This document shows, piece by piece, positions 41,328 through 53,102 of a stretch of DNA of 64,000 bases. Positions within the stretch are counted from its first letter, which is position 1; each line of letters begins with the position of its first letter. Source of the stretch: Karstenula rhodostoma CBS 690.94 (taxonomy: Eukaryota; Ascomycota; Dothideomycetes; Pleosporales; Didymosphaeriaceae); the NCBI GenBank assembly GCA_010093485.1, contig MU001515.1, forward strand, positions 81,518 through 145,517, read 5' to 3'. Made by a program: the position numbers and the translations under genes. Below the pieces are notes generated by a model. It ran no database searches. It was not told the origin of the DNA and saw only the letters and a program-made list of their open reading frames with translations.

Positions 41328-42398
41328 ATGGATCTGGTCTCGATGCTTCTTTTCCCGCTCTCCGGCTTTACGCCTTCAATCTTCCGGTTCCATAACATGT
41401 TTTATTGTGCGAGTCAACATCGGGAGCCCAGATGCATCCAGCACAGCCCACATCTTCGCAGTCCTGATCGCTGAAGCACATGTCCCGAAGCCAGGGCAGT
41501 AGTTCTTCTGATTCCGCGACTCCGGTGTCGCGTGTGGTTTTCTGATTGTCGACTCGAACTACAAAGTAGTGTCCCGTAAAGTGGTAGACAAACATGGACT
41601 GCCGTCCAAAAGTGATACGAAAGGAAGCGCTGTGAGTGGATAAACGCCCGCGGAACGGACCGATTGAGACTGCTTCGATTAGGCGAATGGGAAGACAACA
41701 TCACGTGACGCACATGGGCAATTTTGGCGAGGTCACGACACGGGTTGAGACAGCCCCCATCGCTGAAAGTCTGGCTTCCCCTGCCTACCACTAGATACTG
41801 GAGTACTGGAGGCTGAAGCAGTGGATTGGTTGTTCGTCCTCCCTCGTCACGCTACTGCAGGAAAGGATCCGACCTTCCTCATTGTCCAATACCGTGTGAT
41901 TCAGGCCCGCCAGTACTCGGACGTTCACGGCATCCTGCGCCGGTTGGATAACACTCACAGCTGCCATTCCTCGCATACGCGCCCCACACCTGCATCGCAC
42001 TGGACGTGAAGCCATACAGGAACACGTTAATGCCTCGAGGCTGGAGAGGTTGACGGTGACAGGTGTCAGGCGCGGCGTGGGCCCACTCTGGTGCTTCGGA
42101 CCGCGCCCGACCTCGCACTCTTCCTTGTCGACGATCTGGAAATGTCTGCCGGTGGCAGCGAAGACAGCCTAGCGCCCAGAAGAGATCTTCCAGCCAATAA
42201 TTCGAGGGAGAGCCCGCTGAAAGACTGCTGCTCTGGCTCTGCATCCCCCTCCGGCCTGTACGCCAGCTCGGATTCGCATTCTCCCCTCTTCCCCTAACCA
42301 GCGGCCACGGCACGAGCCCACGTCTAACGGTCAAGCCGGTGGCTACCAAACCCCTCAGGTGCCCTTCTATTCGCTGCTGCCCCCGACATCTGGGCCCG
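41328..42398. other. Intergenic region between MFS and Zn2Cys6 genes, containing repeat copy B
   Basis: 1.07 kb. Holds the interspersed repeat at 41536-41613. The rest is ordinary-composition sequence with chance open frames on the minus strand. Confidence 0.5.
41536..41613 (+). repeat. Short interspersed repeat, copy B
   Basis: GGTTTTCTGATTGTCGACTC, the hairpin ACTACAAAGTAGT, GTCCCGTAAAGTGGTAGAC, AAACATGGACTGCC and a final CCAAAAGT. Across the 60-bp core it differs from copy A at only a few positions. No clear target duplication is visible. Confidence 0.75.
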
Positions 42399-43952
42399 AT
42401 GCCGAGGTTGGGGCACAAGAAGTCAAGAACGGGGTGTCGCCAATGCAAAGCGAGGCATGTCAAGGTACGCATGAGTGAAGCGCTGCGCCATCGACACCGT
42501 AATCTCCGACGATGCTCGACATGTCGCTACCGCATCCGTGGATGGCTCGTTCGCTGACAACTTGGCGCAGTGCGATGAACTCAAACCGTGCTCCAACTGC
42601 GCAAGACACGGTGTTCTGTGTAGCCTGCTAGACCCGAACGCGCCCCCACCCGTCCCAACCGTAGCAAGCAGCAGTAGCAGTAGCACCACGGCACCGAAAA
42701 AGACTGCGAAGCCCAAGACCGTAAGGCTTGTACTACTGTGGCCGCAAATGGTGAATTGAAGCAAACATACAGGAATTCCAGGAAGGCAGTGTGCTGTCAG
42801 CGATACCCTCGAAGCATGTCGACCAATCAACAGCTACGGACCCATCAGAGGGGGACTCGCCTAGATCAGGGTCGGATAATTTCCCTTTTATCACAAACTT
42901 TGTAAAGCGACGAGAGATTAGCGAGGTGGATCTATGGCTCTACGATTTGGAAGCAATGTAGGTGTGGATGCGGGTCGGACCCTGAACAAGGCTGCTCACT
43001 CGACGGCAGGCATCACTGGATGACGGATGGCGTCGAAACATTGTCGCTACCACCACACAGCACGCACATCTGGAGGACGGTGGTCTCGAAAGAAGGCCTC
43101 AAGCATACCTTCCTGCTTCACGAGATCCTCGCACTGTCGTCGTTCCAGCTGGCCCACAACAAGCCAGACCGACGAGCAGACTACTATGCGGCAGGTACAC
43201 ATCACCAAGACCACGCTCTACGCGGCATGCGCAAACTGCTCCAGAACATCACAGATGAGAACGCCCCGTCGGCATTCGCTGCCTCCACGCTCATCCCGAT
43301 ATCAGTCTTCGCATCGAGAGGATTGGACGCCGTAGACCCAGACGCCGTGCCGCACAACGCCCTCGACGACCTCGCCGACATCTTCAACTTGATCCAAGGC
43401 ATCGGCCGCGTCATCGCGGCCGCACAAATGGGCATCATGATGAGCGGGCCCTTCCAGCACCTCTTCAAAGACCCCGTGCACGAGACGGCCCCGCAGCCCC
43501 TCTTCCAGAAGATGCTCGAGCGCATCCCCATGCTCACCGCCCTCTTCGACGACGACGAGTCCCTCGACGAAGACTCGCGGCGCGACCTCCTCGGCTTCGT
43601 CACGGGCATGCGCGAGAACCTACTCCGCTGCAGCAGGCCCTGCATGGAGAACCGCGACATGCGCTTCCTCTTCTACTGGCCATTCCACCTGAGCCCCAAC
43701 TTCATGTTCGGGCTGCGGCAGCGCTCCCCCGGCGCCCTCGTCATCATCATGCACTGGACCATCATCGTCGCCGCGGCGGCCCGCACGTACTGGTTCCTGC
43801 GGGGCTGGGCGGACCGCATCGTCCAGGCCGTGACGGACGAGTTGACCGAGGACCCCTGGCGCGAGGCGATTGAGTGGCCGCTGCAGCAGATGGACGCGCT
43901 GCGGGTGATGGCGCCGTCTGCGGTCCCCGAAGTCGAGAACCTGGAGATCTAA
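42399..43952 (+). CDS. Zn2Cys6 transcription factor, sterol-regulator (Upc2)-like
   Basis: Exons 42399-42464, 42571-42720, 42773-42957 and 43010-43952 give 447 residues. The first intron splits the zinc cluster: GCRQCKARHVK ends exon 1 and CDELKPCSNCARHGVLC begins exon 2, giving the spacing C-x2-C-x6-C-x5-C-x2-C-x6-C. This cluster and the following layout resemble the Upc2/sterol-responsive subfamily in fungi (TGCRQCKARHVKCDE form). The C-terminal region is helical (LKHTFLLHEILALSSFQLAH onward) with no coiled-coil zipper visible. It lies downstream of the MFS gene in the same direction, so local control of the transporter is possible. The target is not shown by the sequence. Confidence 0.9.
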
Positions 43953-45538
43953 GCCGCGGGACGTTGCAATTCAATATACAATGTACGTATCGATGGTGTC
44001 CCTCTGTTTGCCTCGGGCGCGATTATGCATCGCGCGGCTGGGTGTATGTATGCATGCATGCATAGGCGCCCGGGTATGCGAACGGCGCCCCGCCCATGGG
44101 TGTTTGATGTGCATTGCGGCGCGGGTCGCGAGCGTGAGTGTGGGTGAAAAGAGACGGCCAGTCGTCCTCGGGACGATAGATGAGCCACGGTACGGCACGG
44201 TACGGCACCGCAGCGTGCATGGATGCGGCCCGGAGGCAGGCGAGCGACGGCGGCCGGTGTTTTCGGCATGCTGCTAGTCACATAGTACGAGCATATTGCA
44301 TGATGAGGAATATGAGCTACGAACCACATGTTTTCGCATCCATCCAGACACGCCTCCTCTGATGACGCAATCTGAACCGCATTCGCAAACCTCACCCCCG
44401 CTTCGCTTCGCGGAAAGGGTTTGCCTGATTCCTGAAAGCCCAGCCCAGCCTCGCCCTCGCCCTCGCCCTCGCCCTCCTCGCAACGCGCTTCTCCTTCCCA
44501 ATCCGCACCCACCGCGCATCTAGACCACGGCCTCGCAACGTCACGTCCGACGGGTCCACAGGCACAGGATTCCCTGCACGCACCCGCACCGGCGCGAGAG
44601 GGTTAGGCTGCTTACGCCGGTGGCTTTTCCCCTCGCACGCCCACACGCAGATGGCGGGTTGGGTTCGTAGTTGTGCTTACACAGTACCGACTTTAGGGCT
44701 GAGAGGCGTGCGTGGGTGCAGCGCGAGCGAGAAACCGTGCAGCGCTCGGCACTGATCACGCGTGTTCCTTCGCGCCGTCTGTCCATCCTTTTCCCATGGC
44801 CGCGATACGATGCGACGGGAGGAACTGAGTCCACCTCTACTCTACTCTACTCTACTCTCCCTAGCGCCCGCCCGCAACGCCCGGAAACCCACCCCAAAGC
44901 AGAATCCAGTAAAGAGAAGAGGCATGCGATCGCCAGTCCGTCAGCCTCGCTCGCCGATCCCGATATTCCGCGCAATATACCCCCTGGCAACCAACAACGG
45001 CGCGTACGCGCGCCGCATAGTACGTGCCACACCTTGCCACGGCAGCGGGGCCGGGGTGCGTCGTTCACCGCTTGTGTTGTGCTGTACGTCGTTGCTGTTG
45101 TGGGATGGAGGGCGCGAGGAAGAGGAAGAGAAGGTGGGCAGTGCCGTGTGCCGTGTGAGGTGTTCGGCGCGTGTTCGTTGGTGGGCCTCTGCTTGTGCTG
45201 GGGTCGGCGTGTGCGACGTACGTTGCGGGCCTCTGGGCGCAATTGCGCACCACGCAACACCGCATTGTTGGGAGCGCGCGCGCGAGAATGCGAAAGCAAC
45301 AAGGGAGTGTAGACTAGAATTACATTATCGTAGTAATGAGCGTAGCGTAGCGGGGCGTGGAGATCGTCAGGCGCAAGAACCCCTCGTACTCCATCCATCC
45401 ATCCATCCAGTGTGTATACCCCAATCCAACCCCTTCGCCGCAAACGACACGCAAGAACGAAAGCAAAAGTGAAGTAACCGTCCGCCGATGTGCAATCTGA
45501 CCCCGTCCCGTCCCATCATCGGGTTTTGTCGTGTCCGC
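43953..45538. other. GC-rich intergenic region with simple repeats
   Basis: 1.6 kb. Simple tracts include CCCTCG units near 44453-44480, CTACT units at 44838-44858 and CATC units near 45390. Long open frames on both strands here are GC-driven and show no family, signal peptide or splice logic. No gene called. Confidence 0.45.
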
Positions 45539-47930
45539 CTATTCGGAAAGCGGCCGTCGAGGTTGCTCGTCCTCGGCGAGCGCCCACGACTCCAGCTCCT
45601 CGGGCGTCGGCTGCGACACGACCGTGGTGTCGCTCTGGACGGTGGCGTCGCTCGCCCCGCGCGTGTGCGACGGGCGCCGCTCCCCTTCTGCCACTGCCTC
45701 TCCATCCTTGGTGTCTGCCCCTCCGGCGGCGAGCCCTTCTTTGGGCGGTGGCGCGGGTGAAGGGTCGCGCCTCATGATTTCATCGATGTTGCTCTGCGAG
45801 CGAGTGGCGCTGGGGTCGCGCTTGGAGACGGAGCCGCTCGCGAGCTTGGGGCTGCCTTTTTCGACATTCATGTGCTGGCCGCGGATGTCGTCGCCGGGGA
45901 GCTCTGCGATCGGGGTGATCAGCGGCGGCGAGCCGGGTGTGTTGTTCGCCGAAGACTCGCGTGTTGCGCCGCGACGACCCAACTTGGCGCCTTGGGTGAA
46001 GTAATCGGGGCCGCTGGCATCGCTGTTGGGGGTGGCTGGGACGGCTGGCGGGCTGTAGAGCTCTGCTGGCGGACTGTCCATCTCGCTGATGGGCGGGAAG
46101 GGACTCAAGTCCTTGCTGCCGTCGCCTTGGCCGTAGTATCCACCGACTGGCGACTTTGGCGCGCCTGGAACACGACTGTCGAGCTCGGAAATGCGGCGGT
46201 GCTTGACTTCGTTGCCGGCGGCGGACGTGTCGATTTCGGTGGCTTCCTTGTACGTCGGTGGAGTGTTCTTGCGCGCCCTGCGTTTCTTCCACCATATGAA
46301 GATGACCAAAGCAGCACCCAGAGCCACGGCCAGAATGCCGATGACGATACCCGCGATGGCGCCGCCAGAGAGCCCCTTGCTATCTCCCGTAGGTATAGGG
46401 GTCGGGGTGGGTGCGACGTAAGATGGGTCGTAGATAGGGACTATCTTGGCTGCTGGCGGTGAATCTAGGTCAGGGACCTGCGCGACAGTGAAGTTCTGAC
46501 GGCCGTAGTCCGTAACGATGTAAGCCTCTTGGAGAAATGTCCGGCCGAGGACGAACATTCCGTTTGTTGACCTTCTGATCGGGAAATACTTGGTAATGTT
46601 GCTTGGATTGCCGGCATCGAAACGATCCAAGTCGAAGGCTGAGTAAGGTAGGCTGATGGTTGTGTGATTGCCGTCACTGCCAGACGGGTCCTCGCCAATC
46701 TTGAACGTGACCACGGCGTTCTGCTGTTCGTTGTTCTGCGATCCCGACACACCATCAACAGTGTAGAAGTTTGTTGCGTTATCGTATTTCAGGTGGAACT
46801 TTTTGGCAAGCTTATCGCAGACATCGTTGGGAAGCCATAGATACGGGAATGTGGAGTCGATTGTCGCGAGGAAGCCTTTGGCATTCGTTTCGGTGATGCC
46901 CTCGACATTTTGTTCGACATTCACGTCTGGTCTATAAGATATGCCTTGTACTCCGACAACCAAGGAAGTATTCTTCTCGCTGGGCATTGTGATACTGACG
47001 CGATTGTCCATGTTGATTCGGGCCTCATCGTAGCCACCAAGGATGAAGCTTCCAAGGATCCCACTGCCGCTTTTCCCTGTGGTATGGTCAGTATTTCGAA
47101 CGTTTTGGAGCCATGGTAGATAACTAGAGGCCCGGGACGTCTGCGGCATTGGAACAGATTGTTTCCGCCCTCAGTCCTCGAAGTGCGACACCCAAATGCT
47201 TTACTGTCCTTTAAACCATGAATCGTCCCATGAGTCGCATGCAGGTCAGGGAATAACCCATCGAACTGCCAACATTGCTGCTAAAATGAAAGAAGAGAAA
47301 CTCACTGTACTTGGCGCCCGCAGTGTACCCATAGGAGATACTTGGGATGACGTTGTGATTCTTGAAGAAAGTGAGGATCGAGTCAACAGGGGTGCCAGTA
47401 CCGCCTCCTGGGTTGGTAGCGCCAGGTCCCAGTCCGAACTGTCCAATGTAGAATTCCTTAGACGTGGTTGCCGCAATATACATGTTTGGCGCTTTATAAC
47501 TATCACTCGAAGCCTCGCCAATGCCCAGATAATCGTGTCCATAGTAGCCTCTTGGTGGGTCCGAACTATTACCCATCCACCAGTATGGAAGATTCAAATC
47601 GTAGATGCCCTCCTCATTCCATGACGAGGAACCACTTGTATTCAGACCATTTGCGGGTTGCCCGTGGACATCGCCCACACCGCGATCTTTGGGACAATCG
47701 CCAGTGCACCAGGACGACTGGTAAGGCAGGACAGTCACGCCAAAGTGTGTAGAAGGCAGAACTTCGAAATTTTGCCCACCGCCATTGTTGTTTTTGTCTC
47801 CAACGTTGATGTAGAAGGTTGACCAGGAACCGTCGTTTCCTCTCCAACGACCCGTGGCAGCCACGACTCGGGGCTGTGGTGTCTCCTTTTCCGTGGCATT
47901 CACATTCTCTGCGCGTTTTCTGGAGAACAT
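45539..47930 (-). CDS. Membrane-anchored aspartic-protease-like protein, first catalytic motif lost
   Basis: Exons 47930-47306 and 47076-45539 across a 229-bp intron (A-GTGAGT ... CCACAG) give 720 residues. The pepsin fold is recognisable: GNDGSWSTFYINVGD, IGQFGLGPG, GSFILGGYDEARI, FLATIDSTFPYLWLP and GMFVLGRTFLQEAYIVTDY. Near residue 57, where DTG or DSG is expected, it reads EVLPSTHFGVTVLP, with no Asp. The second site keeps Asp as DST. A TM helix (AIAGIVIGILAVALGAALVIF, 21 residues with its first Ala) is followed by a basic stop-transfer KKRRARK and a roughly 230-residue Ser/Pro-rich cytosolic tail. Predicted to be a plasma-membrane protein without protease activity. The N-terminus from MFSRKRAENVN lacks a clear signal peptide. 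A hydrophobic stretch exists upstream in another frame, so a missed 5' exon is possible. Confidence 0.82.
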
Positions 47931-49740
47931 TTTGGGATAAAGAGCATGACGAGCAGGGCAGCAGCGACAGTGCGATGCAAGCGGCGGCGAGAAGGCCAGC
48001 TAAGGGCGACGGAAAGACCAGATCAGGCAAGAGTGACAAAGACAAAGACTGGGACAGCCTTGCGGGCGGTAGAGGGCGCCTGTTGTGCACAAAGAAGTAT
48101 AGGAGCGTGGTGATGCACGAGCCCTCAGCGCTCAGCGAGAGGTGAAATGAAAGCCATCGTGGCAAGCTGCAACACGGCGCTCCGACCACAGCCAGACTAC
48201 TTTCTTTTGACGGGGCGCCGTGCCACGGCGGCGCATGCTATCGATAGGGCAGCCGGAGGGCCATTGGAGCAATCAGCGTACGGGCGAGAGCACCTGCAGC
48301 ACAGCCGGCACTTTCTACTGGGCTGTGTGCGTCGCCGGCGCTGGGCAGGCATTGGAGAGACAAGGGCTGGGAAGGGTTGGGACGCGGGTGAGTTCTGCAC
48401 GATCACGCCTGCGGAGCGAGGTTGCATGCGAGGGTGGAGGGTGAATGGATTGGCGCTGGCGTCGTGTGCTAGACTAGACAAGTTCTCCCGCGTTAGGTGG
48501 TGTTAGTGCCATTTACCGCCGTGGCCGCGGATCACGCACGAATCGGGCAAGGGCGTTCTGACTCAGCGGCCCGTGCGCCAATCCGTCCGCGCCGTTGCCC
48601 CGCTCTTGCGCCTCACGTGCACTCTTCTACGACAACCACCTCACCTCCAGCATCGCCATCGCCACCGTGTGTGAACCCTCTGCACGCCCATACAGCGCTC
48701 GGTGCCACCGCACTGCGACAACAGCTCTTCCGGCCATGCAGGACCACGGCGGACCAAGGAGGACCGGCGGACGGTGGGCCAGCCTGCCCAGCCCATGGTG
48801 AAAGCACGTCGCTCTCCACCGCTTGGCCCCCAGAATACGTCTGCTGTGCCGCCGCGTCCATCGGAAGTGCCAGTGGCTCGAGTGTCCTCGACTACGCAAT
48901 GCTGCCTGCAGCCTCCAACCCCGCTCAGCGTCTCTAGCCAGAAGCGGCCGTCATATGGATCCTTGTCAGCAATCGCCATGGGTTCTTTACATGGGTATTC
49001 ACCAGGCGCTTTCTAGACCAACCGTGCGAACACACACATGTCGATGCGATGAGTCTACCTTCCGCCCGTGCCTGCCCAGGCACACAGCCGATGCGACGCC
49101 GTATCCAGCACCCATGCCGCGCTGCTTGGCCACGCCGTCGTTGCCTCGCCATGCTATCATCATCTTTTACCGGTTTCGCACATGCACCGATCCGCCCTAG
49201 TGGGGCCATTGGATGCTGCCATGGCCGCTCGACGCGGCCCTCGTTGCCTTCCAGTGGTATGTCTTCGCTCGGGCCATGCACCGTCGTTGTTTACCTGGCC
49301 CTGGCTAACACGAATATTGGAAGATCTTGACCGAGAAGTCCAGCCCCGCCAGCTCACACCTACTACCCAATTCGTCATCCCGCCCTGGTACATACATAGT
49401 CACGCCTCGTGCCGCTGCGCTGCGTCCTGCCTCCGTCCAGGTTTGAGTCCAGCCTTCGCTTTGCTCGAGGTAAGTGAGTGCCCTTTCACAACATGCCTAG
49501 CTCTAGACGAGCTCCGAAAACTGCAAACTGCACCAACTGTGCCACCAATTCTCTGCTCTTTGTCCCGTACGACCACGTTACGCCCGCGCTACCCTTTGTC
49601 CGACCCCAAAACAGCTATATTTCCCCTCCGATCCAGCTTCCCTCTACGCCATGTCTCCCATCACGTGCTATGCTGATTGCCCTCAGCTCCAGGCTACGTA
49701 GCATTCGTTCAACCTGCGTAGCGTTCTTTCGCTTTTAAAC
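47931..49740. other. Divergent intergenic region, protease-like / wall protein
   Basis: 1.8 kb between two divergent surface-protein genes. Immediately upstream of 47930 the minus strand may hold a missed 5' exon of the protease-like gene (hydrophobic stretch near 47950-48000). Elsewhere open frames are GC-driven. Nothing else supported. Confidence 0.45.
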
Positions 49741-52700
49741 ATGCGGAACGTGTGGTCTTTGCTGGCAGGTGCCGGCTCGGTCGTTGCTCAGTATAATACC
49801 GGATCCGCACCGGCAATCAGCTCATCCTCGTCCGCTGGCTATGTGGTGCCTTCTCCATCCTCCATTGAATACGAAACGCCTTCACCATCGCCGTCGCCAT
49901 CGCCAACTTCCGAGACTCCCCCCAATGTATCTTACTCTTCTGGGGGCTACGAGACTGAGGCGCCTCCTCCTTCGTCCATTGAATACGAAACGCCTTCACC
50001 GTCGCCGTCGCCATCGCCAACTTCTGAGACTCCCCCGAATGTATCCTACCCTTCTGGAGGCTACGAGACTGAGCCGTCGTCCAGTGGATATGTAATTCCT
50101 TCCACTCCTCCTGGGTACGGGACGTGTTCGGCGGTGACAATTATTTCCACTACCACAAAGACGCCGAGGCCCGTCTACGTCACTACCACGACAACAAAGA
50201 CTCCTCGGCCGGTGACAAGTACCGTCACGACCACCAAAATACCGAGGCCAGTCACCACAACAACGACAAAAACGCCGCGGCCGGTCACTAACACCGTCAC
50301 ACAAACCAATTGGAGCACAACGACTTTCTGGGATACCGTCACTTTCTGGAGAAACTCTACCACGACCTCAACCGAGACCACTGTAAGTCATCGCGATTCT
50401 GTTCAGCTTTGAGCATCACGTGCCATATCTAATTAGTTTCTCGTTTCGACACTTGAGCAATGGACTGATGTTTTGCAGACATGCACTGAGATTGAGACGA
50501 CAACTGTTGATCATACTACAACGGTTGATCATACTACGACTGTTGATCATACAACAACTTTGAATCGCACTTCGTATGTGGATCAGACTTCATACGTCGA
50601 CCGCACCTCGTATGTGGATCGCACATCGTATGTGGACCGCACTACTGAGCGTACCGCCACAACCGAAGTGACAAAAGAAGTCACTACTGTTGAGACGGAA
50701 TGGAGCACCTACCTCACCACATCCATCGCCACTAGCCTTAGCTTCATTACGTCGACTTCAACCTCGTACATCACGTCGTGGTACTCAACGACATTTTCTG
50801 AGACCATCACCTCGTGGATTTCCACCGTCATCACAGTACCAGTGACATTTGTGGAAACACTCAGTGTCCCCTATACAGTAACCGACGTGTATACCACCTC
50901 CGTTCCCGTAAGTAAATGTCTTTTGCGACCTACAGCACGCTTGCTCACCCTCTTATCAGTTCACTATCGAGACGACCGTACCTGGACCTATCCAGACAGT
51001 CCCTGGACCTATCCAGACAGTCCCTGGACCTATCCAGACAGTCCCTGGACCTATCCAGACAGTCCCTGGACCTACCGAGACCGTCGTTGGGCCTACCCAA
51101 ATAGTTCCTGGACCTACGTCGTTCATCACCGATGTTGAGACTTCGATCGTTACCGATGTTGAGACTTCGCTCATTACTGAAGTTGAGACTTCCCTCATTA
51201 CCGATGTTGTTACTTCTCTCATTACCGATGTTCGTACCGAAACAATCACTAGCACGACGGTCAGCACGATCTTGAGTACCATCACACTTCCGCCAGAGAC
51301 ATCGACAACTACCTTCATTCTTCCTGGCACCACGGAGACCATAACTACTACCTTGTGAGTACACAGAGGCCACATGACATATAGGGCAATATCTAACGGT
51401 TTACAGGCCTGCTGTCACCACTGTGTCGACCATCTTCTCGACCGTCACGTTCACCTCCCTGCAACCAACCACCGTCCTCGTGCCGACAACAATAGCTACA
51501 ACAGTCGCAACAACGATTGACCGTACCATCACGCCATCAGTATCATCATCATCGGTCTCTTCGCCGGGACCTGTCTCTTGCCCTAGTCAATGCCTGATCG
51601 ATGTCACGGCCACTTTGGTGGCCTTCCCATCCGCCGTTACCACTTCGACAACGCTTGTCACCCTCACCACTCTAGATTACTTTACGGACGCGGCTGGCTC
51701 AACAGTGGGCTCATCTACGACCATAAATCAGCTTCCACCGACTTCACAATTGACATGGACGTACAAAGAAAATGTCCTTACTTATCCGACTACGTACGCT
51801 GCCTACGAGACGTTCTCGCATCTGGAGGTCAGCGCCATTGGCACAGCCTGCGTTACCGATACCACAACGTTGTCCGGCGTATCCACCACCGGCAATCCCA
51901 CTTTGCTTGTGCCCGTGTCAAGCATTACCAACACTCTCTCTGTTCCGCCAACTGTCTTGGAGTATCTGAATTCTAACCCTACTGTCACTTCACAGGTTGG
52001 CCAGGCCATCAGTACTGGCGCTTGCGACCCTATTGTTGGGGGCGACCCGGTGCAAGAGTCTGCCTCTGTTGGTACTGTTACCTCCGTGGCATCCCGCGAC
52101 TCTTTGGAAACTTCCACCAGAAATGTTCCCGCCCTATCTGCTATCGTCACCACAACTGCGTCGCAAGCCGCTCCTACAACTATCGTCTCAACAGCACCAG
52201 CACCGCCTCAATCGACGATCATATCGATAGAGAGGCCGACCGTCACGCTTTCACCCACAGTCGTGACCTCCACCGCGGAGCCTACGACGGTTATCCCATC
52301 GCCCCCCAGCAGCTCTAGTAACCCTCCCAGTTCTTCTCCTGAACCCTCGAGCAGCGAGTCACCGTCTCCATCCAGCACGCCTGAATCGAGCAGCGAGTTG
52401 CCGTCTCCATCCAGTACGCCTGAATCGAGCAGTGAGTCGCCGTCTTCATCCAGCACGCCTGAATCGAGCAGCGCGTCGCCGTCTCCATCCAGCACGCCTG
52501 AATCGAGCAGCGAGTCGCCGTCTCCATCCAGCACGCCTGAATCGAGCATCGAAACGCCTGTGCCTTCTAGTTCGCCCTCCTCCAGTGTACTTCCCTCAAG
52601 AAGCGCTGCTGACTCCACGTCTGAAGTGCCATCTTCATCGGAGACACCCTCTGAGACTCCCTCCGAGACTCCCTCCGAGACTCCCTCTGAGACTCCCTCT

Positions 52701-53102
52701 GAGACTCCCTCTGAGACTCCCTCTGAGACTCCCTCTGAGACTCCCTCTGAGACTCCCTCTGAGACTCCCTCTGAGACTCCCTCCGAGACTCCCTCTGAGA
52801 CACCCTCCGAGACACCCTCCGAGGCTCCGGAATCCTCGACGCGGGCGCCAAGCACATCTCAAGTTATCCCCTCGAGCACCGAAGAGATCTCTTCACCTCC
52901 CGCGTATACGCCTCCGCAGTACACGACAAGCTTCTCCAAGACTACCACGGCGGCAACCGTCACGAGCTACGGCACCGCGCCGCAGTCCAGCGCAAGCCAG
53001 CCGGCGTACTTCCCTGGCGCCGCAGCTAAGGTCCCTCATGGGCTGGGTAACGTGGCAGCTGGCTTACTCGGCGCCGCGGGTGTCGGGTTAGGACTGATAT
53101 AA
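49741..53102 (+). CDS. Ser/Thr/Pro-rich repeat surface protein, GPI-type wall protein
   Basis: Exons 49741-50382, 50479-50907, 50960-51354 and 51407-53102 give 1053 residues. A short signal peptide (MRNVWSLLAGAGSVVA) and a hydrophobic C-terminus (NVAAGLLGAAGVGLGLI) flank a body of serial repeats. These are IEYETPSPSPSPSPTSETPP twice, TTTKTPRPV units, VDHTTT and TSYVDRT units, VPGPIQT heptads, a globular part with four Cys (about 545-700), SSSESPSPSSTPE units and 15 ETPS units. Ser/Thr density implies heavy O-mannosylation and an extended wall-spanning rod. The globular centre (CPSQCLIDVTATLVAFPSA to STGACDPIV) is the only folded-looking part. Likely a cell-wall adhesin or structural protein; no named family is recognised. 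Confidence 0.85.
50978..51118 (+). repeat. 21-bp coding repeat (VPGPIQT)
   Basis: Four near-perfect copies of the heptad VPGPIQT, then VPGPTET, VVGPTQI and VPGPTS. The DNA unit (CCTGGACCTATCCAGACAGT plus C) is almost identical in the first four, indicating recent expansion. Confidence 0.9.
52638..52820 (+). repeat. 12-bp coding repeat (ETPS), 15 units
   Basis: GAGACTCCCTCT and its one-base variants repeat 15 times in frame from 52641 to 52820. It follows a 39-bp array (SSSESPSPSSTPE, about 52350-52550). Both are prone to slippage, so wall-protein length should vary between isolates. Confidence 0.93.

Noticed and set aside
41879..42472. 197-codon minus-strand frame
   Set aside because: Runs antisense across the Zn2Cys6 first exon and shows no domain.
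44671..45472. Overlapping long open frames on both strands
   Set aside because: GC-rich DNA with simple repeats keeps several frames open at once; none has a family, signal peptide or splice-consistent neighbour.
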